64,000 nucleotides of DNA from Veillonella seminalis (GCF_003992065.1 NZ_RQUZ01000009.1:62001-126000), one strand, 5' to 3'. Positions 46,745 through 57,228 are shown, counted from the first letter of the stretch. Notes: generated by a model from the letters alone, not told the origin. A program made the numbers and translations.

Positions 46745-48574
46745 TTAATCGTTCAATATGTAAACGGTACTAATCGGAGCCATGCGCTCGCCGTTTATTT
46801 CGGCACGACGTTTTTCGCTCGGACCGATTTTAAAGGTAGCGGATACGTTATACATGTTGTCATTATTACCTACACTGGTACCAAATGCCAGAAGCACATC
46901 TTCATTAGGTTGATACGATGCACCTAAGGCCATGGCTGAAGCTTCCCGATAAAAGCCACCGGCCACTGAAAAGTTCAATTTACTGCTCGGATCAAATGCC
47001 AAATTTCGAAGTCCTGCTAAAGCAGCCGACATGGCACCTACATCATGAATTTCCCCTTTCATCCCGGTAACATCTCGTTCTACTGTATTAACACGACCGT
47101 CCAAATCATCAACGCGATTATTTAAATCGTTAATTTGATTAGTGTGTTTATTTATAATCGTTGTATAGCCATCAGTATATTCTTTAACCGTAGCTCCAAT
47201 GTCATTTTCAACAGAACGAAGTTGTGCCACATTAACGGCATCACTGTCTTCCGAGCCGGCAGCTACATTCGTAATTTGACGGGTTCCATCATCATTACCT
47301 ACCGAAACAGCTCCGTAATTTCCTTTAACAGTACCGGCAATTGAAGTTTTATCGGTGGCCGAAGACTTTTCGGCACCGTACACTTCATTCTCAGACGCAG
47401 AAACTTTATTGGTTACCGACACATCCTTCAAACTATACCGATTAGCAATTGCCTGATTGCCTAATGCTACTCCGCCTTGTATTTCAACAAAAGACTCCGC
47501 TCCTATTGCTATACCGCCGGCACTGGTTGAATCAGCTTGACGTCCTATAGCAATAGAATCCGTATTTCTTGCATGTGTATCCGATCCCATGGAAATGGCG
47601 TAATCGCCACCGGCATTTGCATCATTATTGGCATTTGCATTTCGCACAGTGTTAGTACCGATTGAGATGCCGTGAAGTCCTGATGTTTGTACATTATACC
47701 CTAACGATGTAGACATACGACCGTCAGCTTGAGTATTAGTCCCTAATGAAGTGCTCCCCACTGCGGTTGCAATCGCATCAGACCCTAACGCTACAGCATA
47801 TGTATTTTGAGAACGTGCGTCATTGCCGATAGCCGTAGCATTCAGGCCATCTGCTTTAGCAATGGTGCCAAATGCTGAAGCGCCCCAGCCATTAGCATGT
47901 GCTTGATTACCGATTGCCGTATCACTCTCACCCAAAGCTTCTGCCTTTGCCCCGAGAGCTGTCGAAGCAATCCCCGTTGCTTTTGTTTTCAAGCCGATGG
48001 CAATACCTCGACCGGCCCCAACATAAGCTTCCTTACCAATTGCAATAGCGTTATTCATATTGTAAATAGTATCAAAATACGTATAAGTCTCGCTCATCGA
48101 AGCACCGCCGAATGCAATACTGTTTTCGCCAACGGCGTTAGCTCCATTGCCGAAGGCGGACGCATTTAGACCATTTACTTTAGCGCCCGCTCCTACGGCT
48201 GTTGCGCCACTCCACTTTGTTTCAGCATTAACACCTATAGCTACCGAAGTCTGTCCGCTTGTTTTTCGTTTATCCGAATTTGACATAGTATCACTATAAT
48301 TATCCGAGGCCGATACTTTGGCATTAGTTCCTACCGCTATGCCATAAGTAGCCACATTGACAACACCGGTACCATTACCTATGGCAATACTATTTACTGC
48401 CTCAGCTGTAGATTCCGGTCCCACAGCTAAACTGTTAGTCCCGGTTGCTACCGGAACTGCATCATCGGAATTAACAGCCAAATAATCTGTAGCTGCTGCC
48501 ACTTCATTTACGCCACATATAGCAAATGCCCCCAAAGCAAGTGCTGTCAGTATATCTCTTTGTTTCTTCTTCAT
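46745..48574 (-). CDS. Trimeric autotransporter adhesin (YadA/Hia-like)
   Basis: A 609-residue type Vc secreted surface protein. A signal peptide (MKKKQRDILTALALGAFAIC, cleaved near AAA-TDY) is followed by a YadA-type head of many SIAIGxxAxA-like 14-residue repeats (about 35-400, for example AIAIGKEAYVG and NTVRNANANN later), a neck with NVAAGSEDSDAVNVAQLRSVE, a short coiled-coil stalk (DLNNRVDDLDGRVNTVERDV), and a four-strand anchor barrel (about 520-600). Such proteins trimerise in the outer membrane and mediate adhesion. The product ends in YILND at a TAA that appears premature. Strongly AT-rich sequence lies upstream. Confidence 0.93.
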   Translation of the reverse strand: MKKKQRDILTALALGAFAICGVNEVAAATDYLAVNSDDAVPVATGTNSLAVGPESTAEAVNSIAIGNGTGVVNVATYGIAVGTNAKVSASDNYSDTMSNSDKRKTSGQTSVAIGVNAETKWSGATAVGAGAKVNGLNASAFGNGANAVGENSIAFGGASMSETYTYFDTIYNMNNAIAIGKEAYVGAGRGIAIGLKTKATGIASTALGAKAEALGESDTAIGNQAHANGWGASAFGTIAKADGLNATAIGNDARSQNTYAVALGSDAIATAVGSTSLGTNTQADGRMSTSLGYNVQTSGLHGISIGTNTVRNANANNDANAGGDYAISMGSDTHARNTDSIAIGRQADSTSAGGIAIGAESFVEIQGGVALGNQAIANRYSLKDVSVTNKVSASENEVYGAEKSSATDKTSIAGTVKGNYGAVSVGNDDGTRQITNVAAGSEDSDAVNVAQLRSVENDIGATVKEYTDGYTTIINKHTNQINDLNNRVDDLDGRVNTVERDVTGMKGEIHDVGAMSAALAGLRNLAFDPSSKLNFSVAGGFYREASAMALGASYQPNEDVLLAFGTSVGNNDNMYNVSATFKIGPSEKRRAEINGERMAPISTVYILND

Positions 48575-48815
48575 ACTATCACCTAACTAATCTCAACCCA
48601 CAATGAAATAAATCATAATATTTTCATATTACAAAATAAATCAAATTGTAAATCAAGACATTATATAATTAAGTGATAAATCTATTAATAAGATAGGTTT
48701 TTATTTTCTAAAAAAATACTTTTTACATTACTTTTATTAAACATAACGAAAATAAAAAAGAATTATATTTTTAAACAAATTGAATATAAATAAAAATAAA
48801 ATATACCTTTTCAAC
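48575..48815 (-). other. Very AT-rich upstream region of the autotransporter gene
   Basis: About 240 bp of sequence with long A and T runs, far richer in A+T than the neighbouring genes. It could be bent DNA or a silencer-type target. No reading frame is seen. Candidate promoters lie at its start-proximal end. Confidence 0.5.
48628..48656 (-). promoter_or_regulatory. Candidate promoter of the autotransporter gene
   Basis: TTGATT (48656-48651), 17-bp spacer, TGTAAT (48633-48628), about 55 bp from the start codon. A second candidate with TATAAT (48665-48660) and a weak TTAATA box lies just upstream. Random matches are likely in such AT-rich DNA, hence the low score. Confidence 0.4.
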
Positions 48816-48851
48816 AAAAAAGAGGTTGCTTTCCAATGAAGCAACCTCTTT
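48816..48851 (-). terminator. Intrinsic terminator of gntP
   Basis: AAAGAGGTTGCTT (48819-48831) and AAGCAACCTCTTT (48839-48851) form a perfect 13-bp stem, and TTTGTTG follows on the minus strand. It lies 91 bp past the permease stop codon. Confidence 0.92.
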
Positions 48852-48941
48852 GAGTAATTGTTATAGTCATTATTATACCAATTACGTTATTCTTTTATCA
48901 CCTGTTTATAAAATGGTTGTAATACACAAACAATCAATATT

Positions 48942-50261
48942 CTAAACAAATAAATTCAAGATTTCTACACCAATTAAACCGCATACGGCAATGGCTGTTT
49001 CTACGGCACACCAGGTACGAACGGTTTGTTTAACGGTGAGACCGAAGAATTCTTTGAAAAGCCAGAAGCCGGGATCGTTTGGCGGACTGAAGATTACACT
49101 ACCGGCACCAACAGCCAGTACCATTAATTCAGGGCTTACACCGGTAAGCGGAATAAGCGGCGCTACGATACCGCCGGCTGTAAGAGCCGCAACAGTCGCG
49201 GAACCAACAGCAATACGAATAACGGATGCAATAATCCAAGCCAATAATAATGGGGATAAGTTAGCGCCCATTACCAAATGACCGATATAGTCGCCTACAC
49301 CGCTGTCGATGAGGACTTGTTTCAAAGCACCGCCGGCACCTACAATGAAGAGAATCATGGCAACTGTAAGAATTGCTTTTTCGGAAGTTTCCATAATTTC
49401 TTTAGTCGTTTTGCCACGCGCATAACCGAAAGTATAGAATGCAACGATGATGGAAATCGTTAAAGCTACACTCGGATCGCCGATAAAGTTAAAGATATGC
49501 ATGATAGGCGCATCTTTAGGAATACCCATCATTTTGCCTACAGCACTGATAGCCATCAAGATAACCGGCGTTAAAGCTGTTAAAATACTGCTCAAGAAGG
49601 AAGGCATTTCTTCATCAGTGAAGTTTTTATCATTGTGAAGACCTTCCGGAATTTCCGTTTTAATATCTTTTACAGTGTTATAAAGCAAAGGACCGGCAAT
49701 AATAACAGTCGGAATACCGATAATCAAACCATAGATTAAGGTTTTGCCGATATCAGCGTTAAAAATAACGGAAATAGCAGTCGGACCCGGATGCGGTGGC
49801 AAGAAACCGTGAGTTACGGATAAGGCGGCCGCCATAGGGATACCTACTTCAAGAAGCGGAATATCAGCTGCTACAGCAATGGTAAATACCAATGGGATTA
49901 AGAGTACGAAGCCGATTTCATAAAACAGAGCAATACCAACAATAAATCCGGTTAAACAAACTGCCCATTTTACGTTTTCACGACCAAACATGTTGATTAA
50001 GGTTGTAGCAATACGCTGTGCCCCACCACTGTCGGCCATGAGTTTGCCGAGAATTGCACCAAAGCTGACTACAATTGTTAAGCCGCCCAAGGTAGCACCC
50101 AAACCTTTTTGAATGGTCGGGAAAATTTTATCAATCGGCAAGCCTTCACCGAAAGCCAATAAAATACACACTAAAATAAGAGATAAAAAGCTATTCAACT
50201 TCACTTTTACAATAAGGAAGAACAATAGCACGATGCCTAATGCCAATATAACCAGTGGCAT
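48942..50261 (-). CDS. gntP: Gluconate/H+ symporter, GntP family
   Basis: A 439-residue inner-membrane permease with about 12 TM segments. It matches GntP proteins in the N-terminal MPLVILALGIVLLFFLIVK, the family-typical HGFLPPHPGPTAI motif, and SVIFSPPNDPGFWLFKEFFGL near the C-terminus. Substrate specificity in this family covers gluconate and related sugar acids; the adjacent kinase gene supports gluconate. The start at 50261 is chosen for GGAGG upstream; an earlier in-frame ATG lacks one. It is 228 bp downstream of the kinase on the same strand. Confidence 0.92.
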   Translation of the reverse strand: MPLVILALGIVLLFFLIVKVKLNSFLSLILVCILLAFGEGLPIDKIFPTIQKGLGATLGGLTIVVSFGAILGKLMADSGGAQRIATTLINMFGRENVKWAVCLTGFIVGIALFYEIGFVLLIPLVFTIAVAADIPLLEVGIPMAAALSVTHGFLPPHPGPTAISVIFNADIGKTLIYGLIIGIPTVIIAGPLLYNTVKDIKTEIPEGLHNDKNFTDEEMPSFLSSILTALTPVILMAISAVGKMMGIPKDAPIMHIFNFIGDPSVALTISIIVAFYTFGYARGKTTKEIMETSEKAILTVAMILFIVGAGGALKQVLIDSGVGDYIGHLVMGANLSPLLLAWIIASVIRIAVGSATVAALTAGGIVAPLIPLTGVSPELMVLAVGAGSVIFSPPNDPGFWLFKEFFGLTVKQTVRTWCAVETAIAVCGLIGVEILNLFV

Positions 50262-50489
50262 AGAAGCGCCTCCTTTCACATGAACCAACACAATAAGTTC
50301 AAAAAAAATAATATATCATTACGGCAACAGAACTCGAATACAAATAGTAATAATTTCGCACTTTACTACATGTTACCTATAATCACCCCGTACAAGATTC
50401 TTCGACAATCACGCAGTAAAGCAATTAATATTCAAGTACTGTTGCATGTAACTAAGCAAATAACACTAACTCATTCCCCAAAAACTATG

Positions 50490-52046
50490 TTATAAACTAT
50501 TAAACGGATGGTTCTGTTGGAAGTGAACTAAACGAGCCAAATCATCTTTCATATTTACATATAAAGACTCATATATGCTGAATAATTCGTCATACACTTC
50601 ACGATTAGCCGCTTTTGGTGTATATACTTCCTGAGCCGTAACAAGTTCAGCGGTATCTTTAATATCCTTTAAAGTGCCGTCAGAGATGAAACCTAACACA
50701 GCAGCACCGAAGGAAGCCCCTTCACTGTTGGTCGGCAATGTAATGGATTCGTTGAATACATCAGCCATGATTTGCATCCATAATTCCGACTTGGTAAAGC
50801 TACCGCTTACGCGAATATCTTTAACGTCTTCAAAATCACGAAGAGCCTGTAAAACACAGAGAAGATTATAGCAAATACCTTCCATGGTAGCACGAATCAT
50901 ATAGGAACGACTGTGATTTAAAGATAAACCGATAAAAGCACCTCGCAAATCGGAGTTCCAGTATGGTGCTCGTTCACCGGTAAAGAACGGCATTAAGAGT
51001 AATCCGCCGGAACCGGCCGGTACGTGACGAGCTTTCATTGTCATTAAGTCGTACGGATCCACATCAAGCTGTTCCATTTGCGGCCCGTGTAAGTGAAGAA
51101 TACGATCACGCATCCAACGCAAAATCATACCGCCATTATTAATGGCACCGCCGGCAACCCACATATTATCGGTTAAGTTATAGCACCATGTACGATTCTG
51201 TTTATCCATACGCGGCTTTTCAGTCAACATACGAATCGCACCACTAGTACCGATTGTACAGCTGAGTTGGCCTGCCGAAACAGCACCGATACCGACATTT
51301 ACCAATACACCGTCGGTAGCGCCGATAACAACCGGTAACCCGGCCGGTAAACCTAAACGATTAGCCACATCCGGTAGCAACGCATTGCTGTGAGTAGTAG
51401 ACACAACTTCAGGCAAACATTTTTCTGTAATACCGATAAAGTTTAAAATTTCTTCATCCCAGCACTCTTTATGAGCGTTATAGAGACCGCTGCTGCTGGC
51501 AACAGATTTATCTGTCACCCATTCACCGGTCAAATTGCGAAAAATGAAGTCTTTAATAGAACCGATATGAGTCATTCGTTCAAATACAGACGGCTGATTT
51601 TCTTTCACCCACAAAATTTTAGCCAATGGATAGCACGCATGTAACGGACATCCTGTATTAAAATAAAATTCTTTAACTTTAGGATCCTGTTCCAAACGAC
51701 GAACAATAGCTGCACTGCGGCTATCGGCCCAAGTCATCATATTGCCCAGGAGCTGGAACTTATCATCCTGCGGAATAAAGCTGTGCATTACAGAACTTAA
51801 AGCCAGACCGGAAATGGTCACCAACTTATACTGTAGTTCAGCCACTGTGCCTTTAACTACTTCTTCAACGGCATCATAAATTTGCTGTGGGTTTTGTTCT
51901 GCCCAATCATACTGTGGCGTTTCCAAACTATAAAACGCTTCGGTTGAAGCTACTGCTTTACCGGTAGCCGTATACGCCGTGGCACGCACGCCGGTCGTAC
52001 CTACATCAACACCAATCCATACCGGAACTTTTACTTTTAAGGTCAT
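50490..52046 (-). CDS. gntK: FGGY carbohydrate kinase, probable gluconokinase
   Basis: A 518-residue FGGY family kinase with GVDVGTTGVRATAY at the N-terminus, DWAEQNPQQIYDA, ATDGVLVNVGIGAVSAGQLS in mid-protein, and GSGGLLLMPFFTGERAPYWN in the C-terminal half. FGGY kinases of this sort phosphorylate gluconate or xylulose; pairing with GntP makes gluconate the best choice, giving 6-phosphogluconate for the pentose phosphate pathway. GGAGG precedes the ATG. No GntR-type regulator gene is present nearby. Confidence 0.85.
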   Translation of the reverse strand: MTLKVKVPVWIGVDVGTTGVRATAYTATGKAVASTEAFYSLETPQYDWAEQNPQQIYDAVEEVVKGTVAELQYKLVTISGLALSSVMHSFIPQDDKFQLLGNMMTWADSRSAAIVRRLEQDPKVKEFYFNTGCPLHACYPLAKILWVKENQPSVFERMTHIGSIKDFIFRNLTGEWVTDKSVASSSGLYNAHKECWDEEILNFIGITEKCLPEVVSTTHSNALLPDVANRLGLPAGLPVVIGATDGVLVNVGIGAVSAGQLSCTIGTSGAIRMLTEKPRMDKQNRTWCYNLTDNMWVAGGAINNGGMILRWMRDRILHLHGPQMEQLDVDPYDLMTMKARHVPAGSGGLLLMPFFTGERAPYWNSDLRGAFIGLSLNHSRSYMIRATMEGICYNLLCVLQALRDFEDVKDIRVSGSFTKSELWMQIMADVFNESITLPTNSEGASFGAAVLGFISDGTLKDIKDTAELVTAQEVYTPKAANREVYDELFSIYESLYVNMKDDLARLVHFQQNHPFNSL

Positions 52047-52147
52047 AAAAACCTCCTTTTACTGTCTACTGTGTATTATTTAACAGTTGTATTTTTTAAC
52101 ATTGTTTTGATTAACAATGCCTGTTAACAAATTTTCAATACTATTTA

Positions 52148-55100
52148 TCAGAATAAACTCATTTGTTCGTCTTCCGGTAAATCTTTAAAACACCCCATAT
52201 CACGCATAGTTGCAATGATGCTGGCGGATACTTTACAACGACGTTGTAAATCCTTTATTGAAGTAAACGCTTTCTTTTGTCGTTCGGCCACAATCGAATC
52301 CGCTACTTTTTCACCCAGGCTGTCTACAGCCAAAAACGGTGGCAATAAAGCACCATTATGAATCGTAAAGCGACGTGCTTCCGAATAATTAAGATCCGCT
52401 ACCAGGAAATCAAAACCGCGTTGTTTCATTTCCATAGATACTTCCAGGGCACTCATCATATCTTTGTCTTTATTGGAAGCTTTGCGGTCTAAAGCCTTCA
52501 AACGATCAAATTCGGCACGTTGTTCAGTGAGCGAACCGGCCATAATTCTCATATCATAAGCCTTGGCACGAATAGAGAAATAAGCGGCGTAGAAAGCAAG
52601 CGGATAATTAATTTTAAACCATGCTATACGGAATGCCATCATAACGTAAGCCACCGCATGAGCACGTGGGAACAAATAGGAAATTTTATTACAAGACTCA
52701 ATAAACCATTCCGGAATACCGCCGTCACGCATTTGTTCTTCGTAATCCGTTTCCTTTTCACCCAGTTTGTTTAATTTATCGATTTTCTTACCTTTACGCA
52801 CGTTTTCCATGACCTTAAAGCATGTAATAGGCTTAATACCGCGATGCATTAAGAAGTTCATGATGTCATCACGGGTGGAAATGGCTTCATTCAATTTACA
52901 AGTACCGTTTTTAATTAAAGTTTGCGCATTGTCGAGCCAAACATTGGTACCATGAGAAAAGCCGGAAATACGTACAATATCGGAGAAACATTGCGGTTTA
53001 GAGTCTTCCAACATGCGACGTACAAAGCCGGTACCACATTCAGGTACAGCCAAAGACGCCACTTTATCCCCCATGAGCTGTTCCGGCGTTAAACCGATAG
53101 CTTTAGTAGAAGAGAACAAACTGAGTGTTTCCGGATCGTCGAACGGAATAGTTTGAACGTCAATACCGGTAATATCTTCCAACATACGAATAATTGTCGG
53201 ATCATCATGGCCGAGAATATCCAGTTTCGTCATACAACCTTCGAAGGAGTGATAATCGAAGTGCGTCGTGATGATACCACTTTCTTTTTTGTTGGCCGGA
53301 TATTGTACCGGTGTAAATTCATGCACATCCATGTCGCGCGGACAAACCATGATACCACCCGGATGCTGACCGGTTGTATTTTTTACGCCCGTAAGCCCTA
53401 CAGCCAACGATTCTAAAAAGCCTTGACGGCCCTGAATATTATTGACTTCGGCGTATTTTTTAGCATAACCTATGGCTGTTTTAGTCGCTATCGTACCGAT
53501 AGTACCGGCACGGAATACATTATCACGGCCGAATAATTCTTCCGTATATTTATGAGCTCGCGGCTGATAGTCACCGGAAAAGTTAAGATCGATATCAGGC
53601 ACCTTATCCCCGTTAAAGCCCATGAATATGGCAAACGGAATATCATGGCCGTTCGTATGGAGCGGTGTACCGCATTCCGGACAATTTTTGCGTGGTAGAT
53701 CAAAACCGCCGGCATATTCGCCTTTTTCAAAAAACTCACTATATTTACATTTTGGACAAACATAATGTGGTGGTAACGGATTTACTTCCGTAATATCCGC
53801 CATAGTCGCTACAAAAGAAGATCCGACGGAACCACGGGAACCTACCAGATAACCGTCATCCAGTGATTTACGAACCAACTTATGAGCAATGTAGTACAAC
53901 ACGCCATAACCATTGCCGATAATACGAGTCAGTTCATAATCCAAACGTTCCGCTACAACTTTAGGCAACGGATCACCGTAAATTTCTTTGGCCTTCTTAT
54001 AACACATTTCCGTCAACGCATTATCGGCCCCTTCAATTTTAGGAGAATACGTCTTCCCTTGAGGCACCGGCTGTAAAGAATCAATACTGTCATTAATTTT
54101 ACGAGTATTCGTAACAACTACTTCGTAGGCCTTCTCTTCGCCCAAATACTTGAATTCTTCCAACATTTCATCCGTAGTACGCAAGTGCAATGACGGCGTG
54201 AGCTCAGTATCTTTGAAACCTGCTACGGTAAGCATAATCTGACGATAAATTTTTTCGTCTTCATTTAAATGATGCACATCACAGGTAGCTACTACAGGTT
54301 TATTTAATGCATCACCTAATTCGACAACCTTCTTATTAATGTTAATCAAGTATGACTCATCATGAACTTTTTTTACTATGTCACGATTATTGGCATCCTT
54401 TTCTTTTTTATACATTAAGAATCGATTGTTTTCCAACGGTTGAATCTCAAGATAATCATAAAAAGAAGCAATTTCCAATAAACGATCTTCCGGTTCCTCA
54501 TTAACAATTGCTTGAATTAATTCCCCCGATTCACAGGCAGAACCGATTATAATACCTTCGCGATGGTCTTTAATAACCGATCTTGGTAAGTTAGGACGAC
54601 GTTTATAGTACTTCAAATGTGAAATGGAAATCATCTTATACAGATTGCGCAGACCTACCCTGTTTTTAGCTAACAGAATAATGTGGTGTCTTTTAACTGC
54701 TTTTTCACTCTTTTCTTCATCGCTATCTTCAATTAAATAACCTTCCACACCGTAAATGACCTTAACTCCTAATTTGCCGGCTACTTCCTGTGCTTCAGGG
54801 AATGCTTGGATAACACCGTGATCCGTAATTGCTACAGCGGGATGCCCCCATGCTTTAATGGTCTGCAATAATTCTTTTACATTGACTAAAGCATCACGAT
54901 CACTCATTTTGGTATGAAGATGTAATTCAACACGAGAATCTTCACGATTTTCGGTACGTTCAGCTTTTGGCGCTAAGGCCTCTACACTGCGCAGTTTAAA
55001 GGTAAAATCGTGCTCAAATTTATTATCCAATTCAACATCACCTTGAACACGAACAGCCTTTAAACCTTTCATCACCTTTAAAAGTTTATCAGCTTCCTCA

Positions 55101-55750
55101 GCGGAATCCGTAAATTTAGCAAAGCGAATACTATTGGTAGCATCCACAATATGCCCTTTTATAAGGCCTTTCCCCTTTTTGGTTGTTATCATTTCCAGCG
55201 AAACAAAAACGCCTTCAAACACGATATTGTGAGCATTTTTACTGATTGAAGAAATAGCAACTGTCTCACCATAAATTGCGGGTCCCAATACCATGCCCGG
55301 ATCCGTCACATCTTTTTTAAAACTTCGTCTGCCCGTACCTCGATACGCAAAATCGTCACCTTGCATATCAACAGAAGTGCTCTCTGTCGGAACATAATGA
55401 CACTCAACCGGTTCATCATACATGCTGATTGGTTCATCATCCAATGTAGCAAATGGAAAAAAATCATCTTCAAAGCCCGGCGGCATATCGGCATCTTCAA
55501 GAAATTCTTCAGCCGAATTATCGCGGTTTGCTAATGACCAACGGTATGACAAAGTGTTGTTATCGTCTGAATTTAAACTGGCAATCGGTATTTGTTTTAT
55601 CTCATACCAATTCTCTAATTTCTGCTGTAATTCTTTAAACGCTGCCTCTTTGGATAAGACATTTTTTATATTAACAGTTCGATTTTTTGTCTCAATAAGT
55701 ACGGCTGTTCGCTGTTGTTTCTTTGGAACTATATGATATCGTACTTGCAT
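52148..55750 (-). CDS. polC: PolC-type DNA polymerase III alpha subunit lacking the exonuclease domain
   Basis: The Gram-positive type replicative polymerase. The 1200-residue order is a variable N-terminus (1-150), an OB-fold (about 155-260), a PHP domain (HLHTKMSD at 277-284, TDHG at 309-312, CDVHHL later), a Cys4 zinc module (CPKC...CPEC), and the polymerase palm with PDIDLNFSGDY. Usual PolC is about 1430 residues with a DEDDh exonuclease inserted in the PHP domain after the YxVEGY segment; here VEGYLIEDSDE (335-345) runs directly into RHHIILLAKN, with no DxETTG motif anywhere. Proofreading must then be provided by another protein or the PHP domain. Confidence 0.95.
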   Translation of the reverse strand: MQVRYHIVPKKQQRTAVLIETKNRTVNIKNVLSKEAAFKELQQKLENWYEIKQIPIASLNSDDNNTLSYRWSLANRDNSAEEFLEDADMPPGFEDDFFPFATLDDEPISMYDEPVECHYVPTESTSVDMQGDDFAYRGTGRRSFKKDVTDPGMVLGPAIYGETVAISSISKNAHNIVFEGVFVSLEMITTKKGKGLIKGHIVDATNSIRFAKFTDSAEEADKLLKVMKGLKAVRVQGDVELDNKFEHDFTFKLRSVEALAPKAERTENREDSRVELHLHTKMSDRDALVNVKELLQTIKAWGHPAVAITDHGVIQAFPEAQEVAGKLGVKVIYGVEGYLIEDSDEEKSEKAVKRHHIILLAKNRVGLRNLYKMISISHLKYYKRRPNLPRSVIKDHREGIIIGSACESGELIQAIVNEEPEDRLLEIASFYDYLEIQPLENNRFLMYKKEKDANNRDIVKKVHDESYLININKKVVELGDALNKPVVATCDVHHLNEDEKIYRQIMLTVAGFKDTELTPSLHLRTTDEMLEEFKYLGEEKAYEVVVTNTRKINDSIDSLQPVPQGKTYSPKIEGADNALTEMCYKKAKEIYGDPLPKVVAERLDYELTRIIGNGYGVLYYIAHKLVRKSLDDGYLVGSRGSVGSSFVATMADITEVNPLPPHYVCPKCKYSEFFEKGEYAGGFDLPRKNCPECGTPLHTNGHDIPFAIFMGFNGDKVPDIDLNFSGDYQPRAHKYTEELFGRDNVFRAGTIGTIATKTAIGYAKKYAEVNNIQGRQGFLESLAVGLTGVKNTTGQHPGGIMVCPRDMDVHEFTPVQYPANKKESGIITTHFDYHSFEGCMTKLDILGHDDPTIIRMLEDITGIDVQTIPFDDPETLSLFSSTKAIGLTPEQLMGDKVASLAVPECGTGFVRRMLEDSKPQCFSDIVRISGFSHGTNVWLDNAQTLIKNGTCKLNEAISTRDDIMNFLMHRGIKPITCFKVMENVRKGKKIDKLNKLGEKETDYEEQMRDGGIPEWFIESCNKISYLFPRAHAVAYVMMAFRIAWFKINYPLAFYAAYFSIRAKAYDMRIMAGSLTEQRAEFDRLKALDRKASNKDKDMMSALEVSMEMKQRGFDFLVADLNYSEARRFTIHNGALLPPFLAVDSLGEKVADSIVAERQKKAFTSIKDLQRRCKVSASIIATMRDMGCFKDLPEDEQMSLF

Positions 55751-55794
55751 ATCTACCCTTCCTTCATAGTTTTAAACTCAATTTATTGTCCGGA

Positions 55795-57213
55795 TTATGC
55801 CGGTCCCTTTTTATCCGTATGAGTTGTTGTATTGTTTTTATCCGTCGCAGACGTTGAGTCCTCTTTATCAACCTTATTGGCATCTTTGTCTTCTTTTGCT
55901 TTAGGCTTAGCTGGTTTTACACTATACGTTGTTACCGGATCGTATACAGAATTAAATGATTCTGTTTTTGTGCGACCATCTTTATAGGTAATTTGCACCG
56001 TCGTGTCCACACTCAAACCCGGATGACCTTCTGTTACCTTTTCTTCAGAAATAGAAGAATCAATGCTCGTTTCTACATCATTCGGTATAGACTGTTCGTT
56101 ACCGACTGCAACAGATACCGACTTAGGTGCGTCAGAATCAAAACCTAAAATACTAATAGTGAGTGTATCACCGGAGGTATGTGCCAACACATAAATCGGA
56201 TGATTATACGGGTTGCTGAAAATGAAATCAAGATAACCGTAAGCAACCGTAGCATCGCGTCCGGCCGGCATATAACCTACCGGTGCAAAATGTGGTGTTC
56301 GTTCCACAATTTTCATACCGGATAACAAAGCACTGTTAAATAAAGTAGAACTTACTTGACAAATTCCTCCGCCGATACCGGGTACTAAGGTACCATTCAT
56401 AAATACCGGTGCATCATCATACCCTGCTTCAGGTGTACGTTCTCCGACAACCTCATTAAAGGAAAAGTTTTGATGAGGCTGAATCACCACATTATTGATT
56501 TTATCGGTTGCTATTTGAATATTATGGGTACGGCTTGTATCACCTGAATTAAAAGTAGTGGAATATGTGCCCAATACAGCATTAATTCCCTTTAAATCTT
56601 CGGCAGTTACCTTTGGTTTGGCCTGATTATCAATTACAAGTTCCAGCGTCGTTACTTCACCTTTAGCCAATTGTTCTTGTAAATTAGCCACCGTTTTAGC
56701 GATATCTAATCGTTTTCCCGGTTCTTCCTTATGCAATACAACTTGTCCGTTTTCAACCGTCAAGTAAGCATCATGCCCCGTATAACCGATTTCGTTGCTA
56801 TACGATTGCAATAAGGCCTCTAAAGCCGGTACATTCACATCATATACAATAGCTTTTGAAACCGGTGACATTAAAGCATGCCAACGATTACTGATATATT
56901 CTTCAACTGTCGGTTCGTAACCATAAGTCATCAATGCCTCAACCGTTTTATCTACATTAGGTTTAACACCGATATCTTTTAATGCTATGGTAGTCACTTT
57001 GCCATCCTGCCATTTTACCTTCATATGTATCGGGCCCTTAGCTGCTTCCGCTTCCACAATATCCGCCAATTCATCCTTATTGGCTTGTGAAACGTTACGA
57101 TCGCCCAAATACATACCCTGAATAACATTTCCGGTAGGATATAAAAAGGCACCTGTACTTAATGAAATCAATCCTAACACCACACCGGCTGCAATACCGA
57201 CTTGCTTTTTCAT
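55795..57213 (-). CDS. VanW family protein with peptidoglycan-binding-4 type domain
   Basis: A 472-residue envelope protein with an N-terminal hydrophobic anchor or signal (MKKQVGIAAGVVLGLISLST), a periplasmic PG_binding_4-like region (about 80-200), and a VanW domain (about 225-360) with ATDKINNVVIQPHQNFSFNE, GIGGGICQVSSTLFNSALLS and NPYNHPIYV. A G5-like region follows (about 390-430), and the tail is K/D/T/E-rich. VanW is linked to vancomycin clusters elsewhere, but these proteins are common in Firmicutes and their role is unknown. It lies between polC and holA. A GTG four codons upstream is an alternative start. Confidence 0.88.
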   Translation of the reverse strand: MKKQVGIAAGVVLGLISLSTGAFLYPTGNVIQGMYLGDRNVSQANKDELADIVEAEAAKGPIHMKVKWQDGKVTTIALKDIGVKPNVDKTVEALMTYGYEPTVEEYISNRWHALMSPVSKAIVYDVNVPALEALLQSYSNEIGYTGHDAYLTVENGQVVLHKEEPGKRLDIAKTVANLQEQLAKGEVTTLELVIDNQAKPKVTAEDLKGINAVLGTYSTTFNSGDTSRTHNIQIATDKINNVVIQPHQNFSFNEVVGERTPEAGYDDAPVFMNGTLVPGIGGGICQVSSTLFNSALLSGMKIVERTPHFAPVGYMPAGRDATVAYGYLDFIFSNPYNHPIYVLAHTSGDTLTISILGFDSDAPKSVSVAVGNEQSIPNDVETSIDSSISEEKVTEGHPGLSVDTTVQITYKDGRTKTESFNSVYDPVTTYSVKPAKPKAKEDKDANKVDKEDSTSATDKNNTTTHTDKKGPA

Positions 57214-57228
57214 ACAACACCCCACTAC

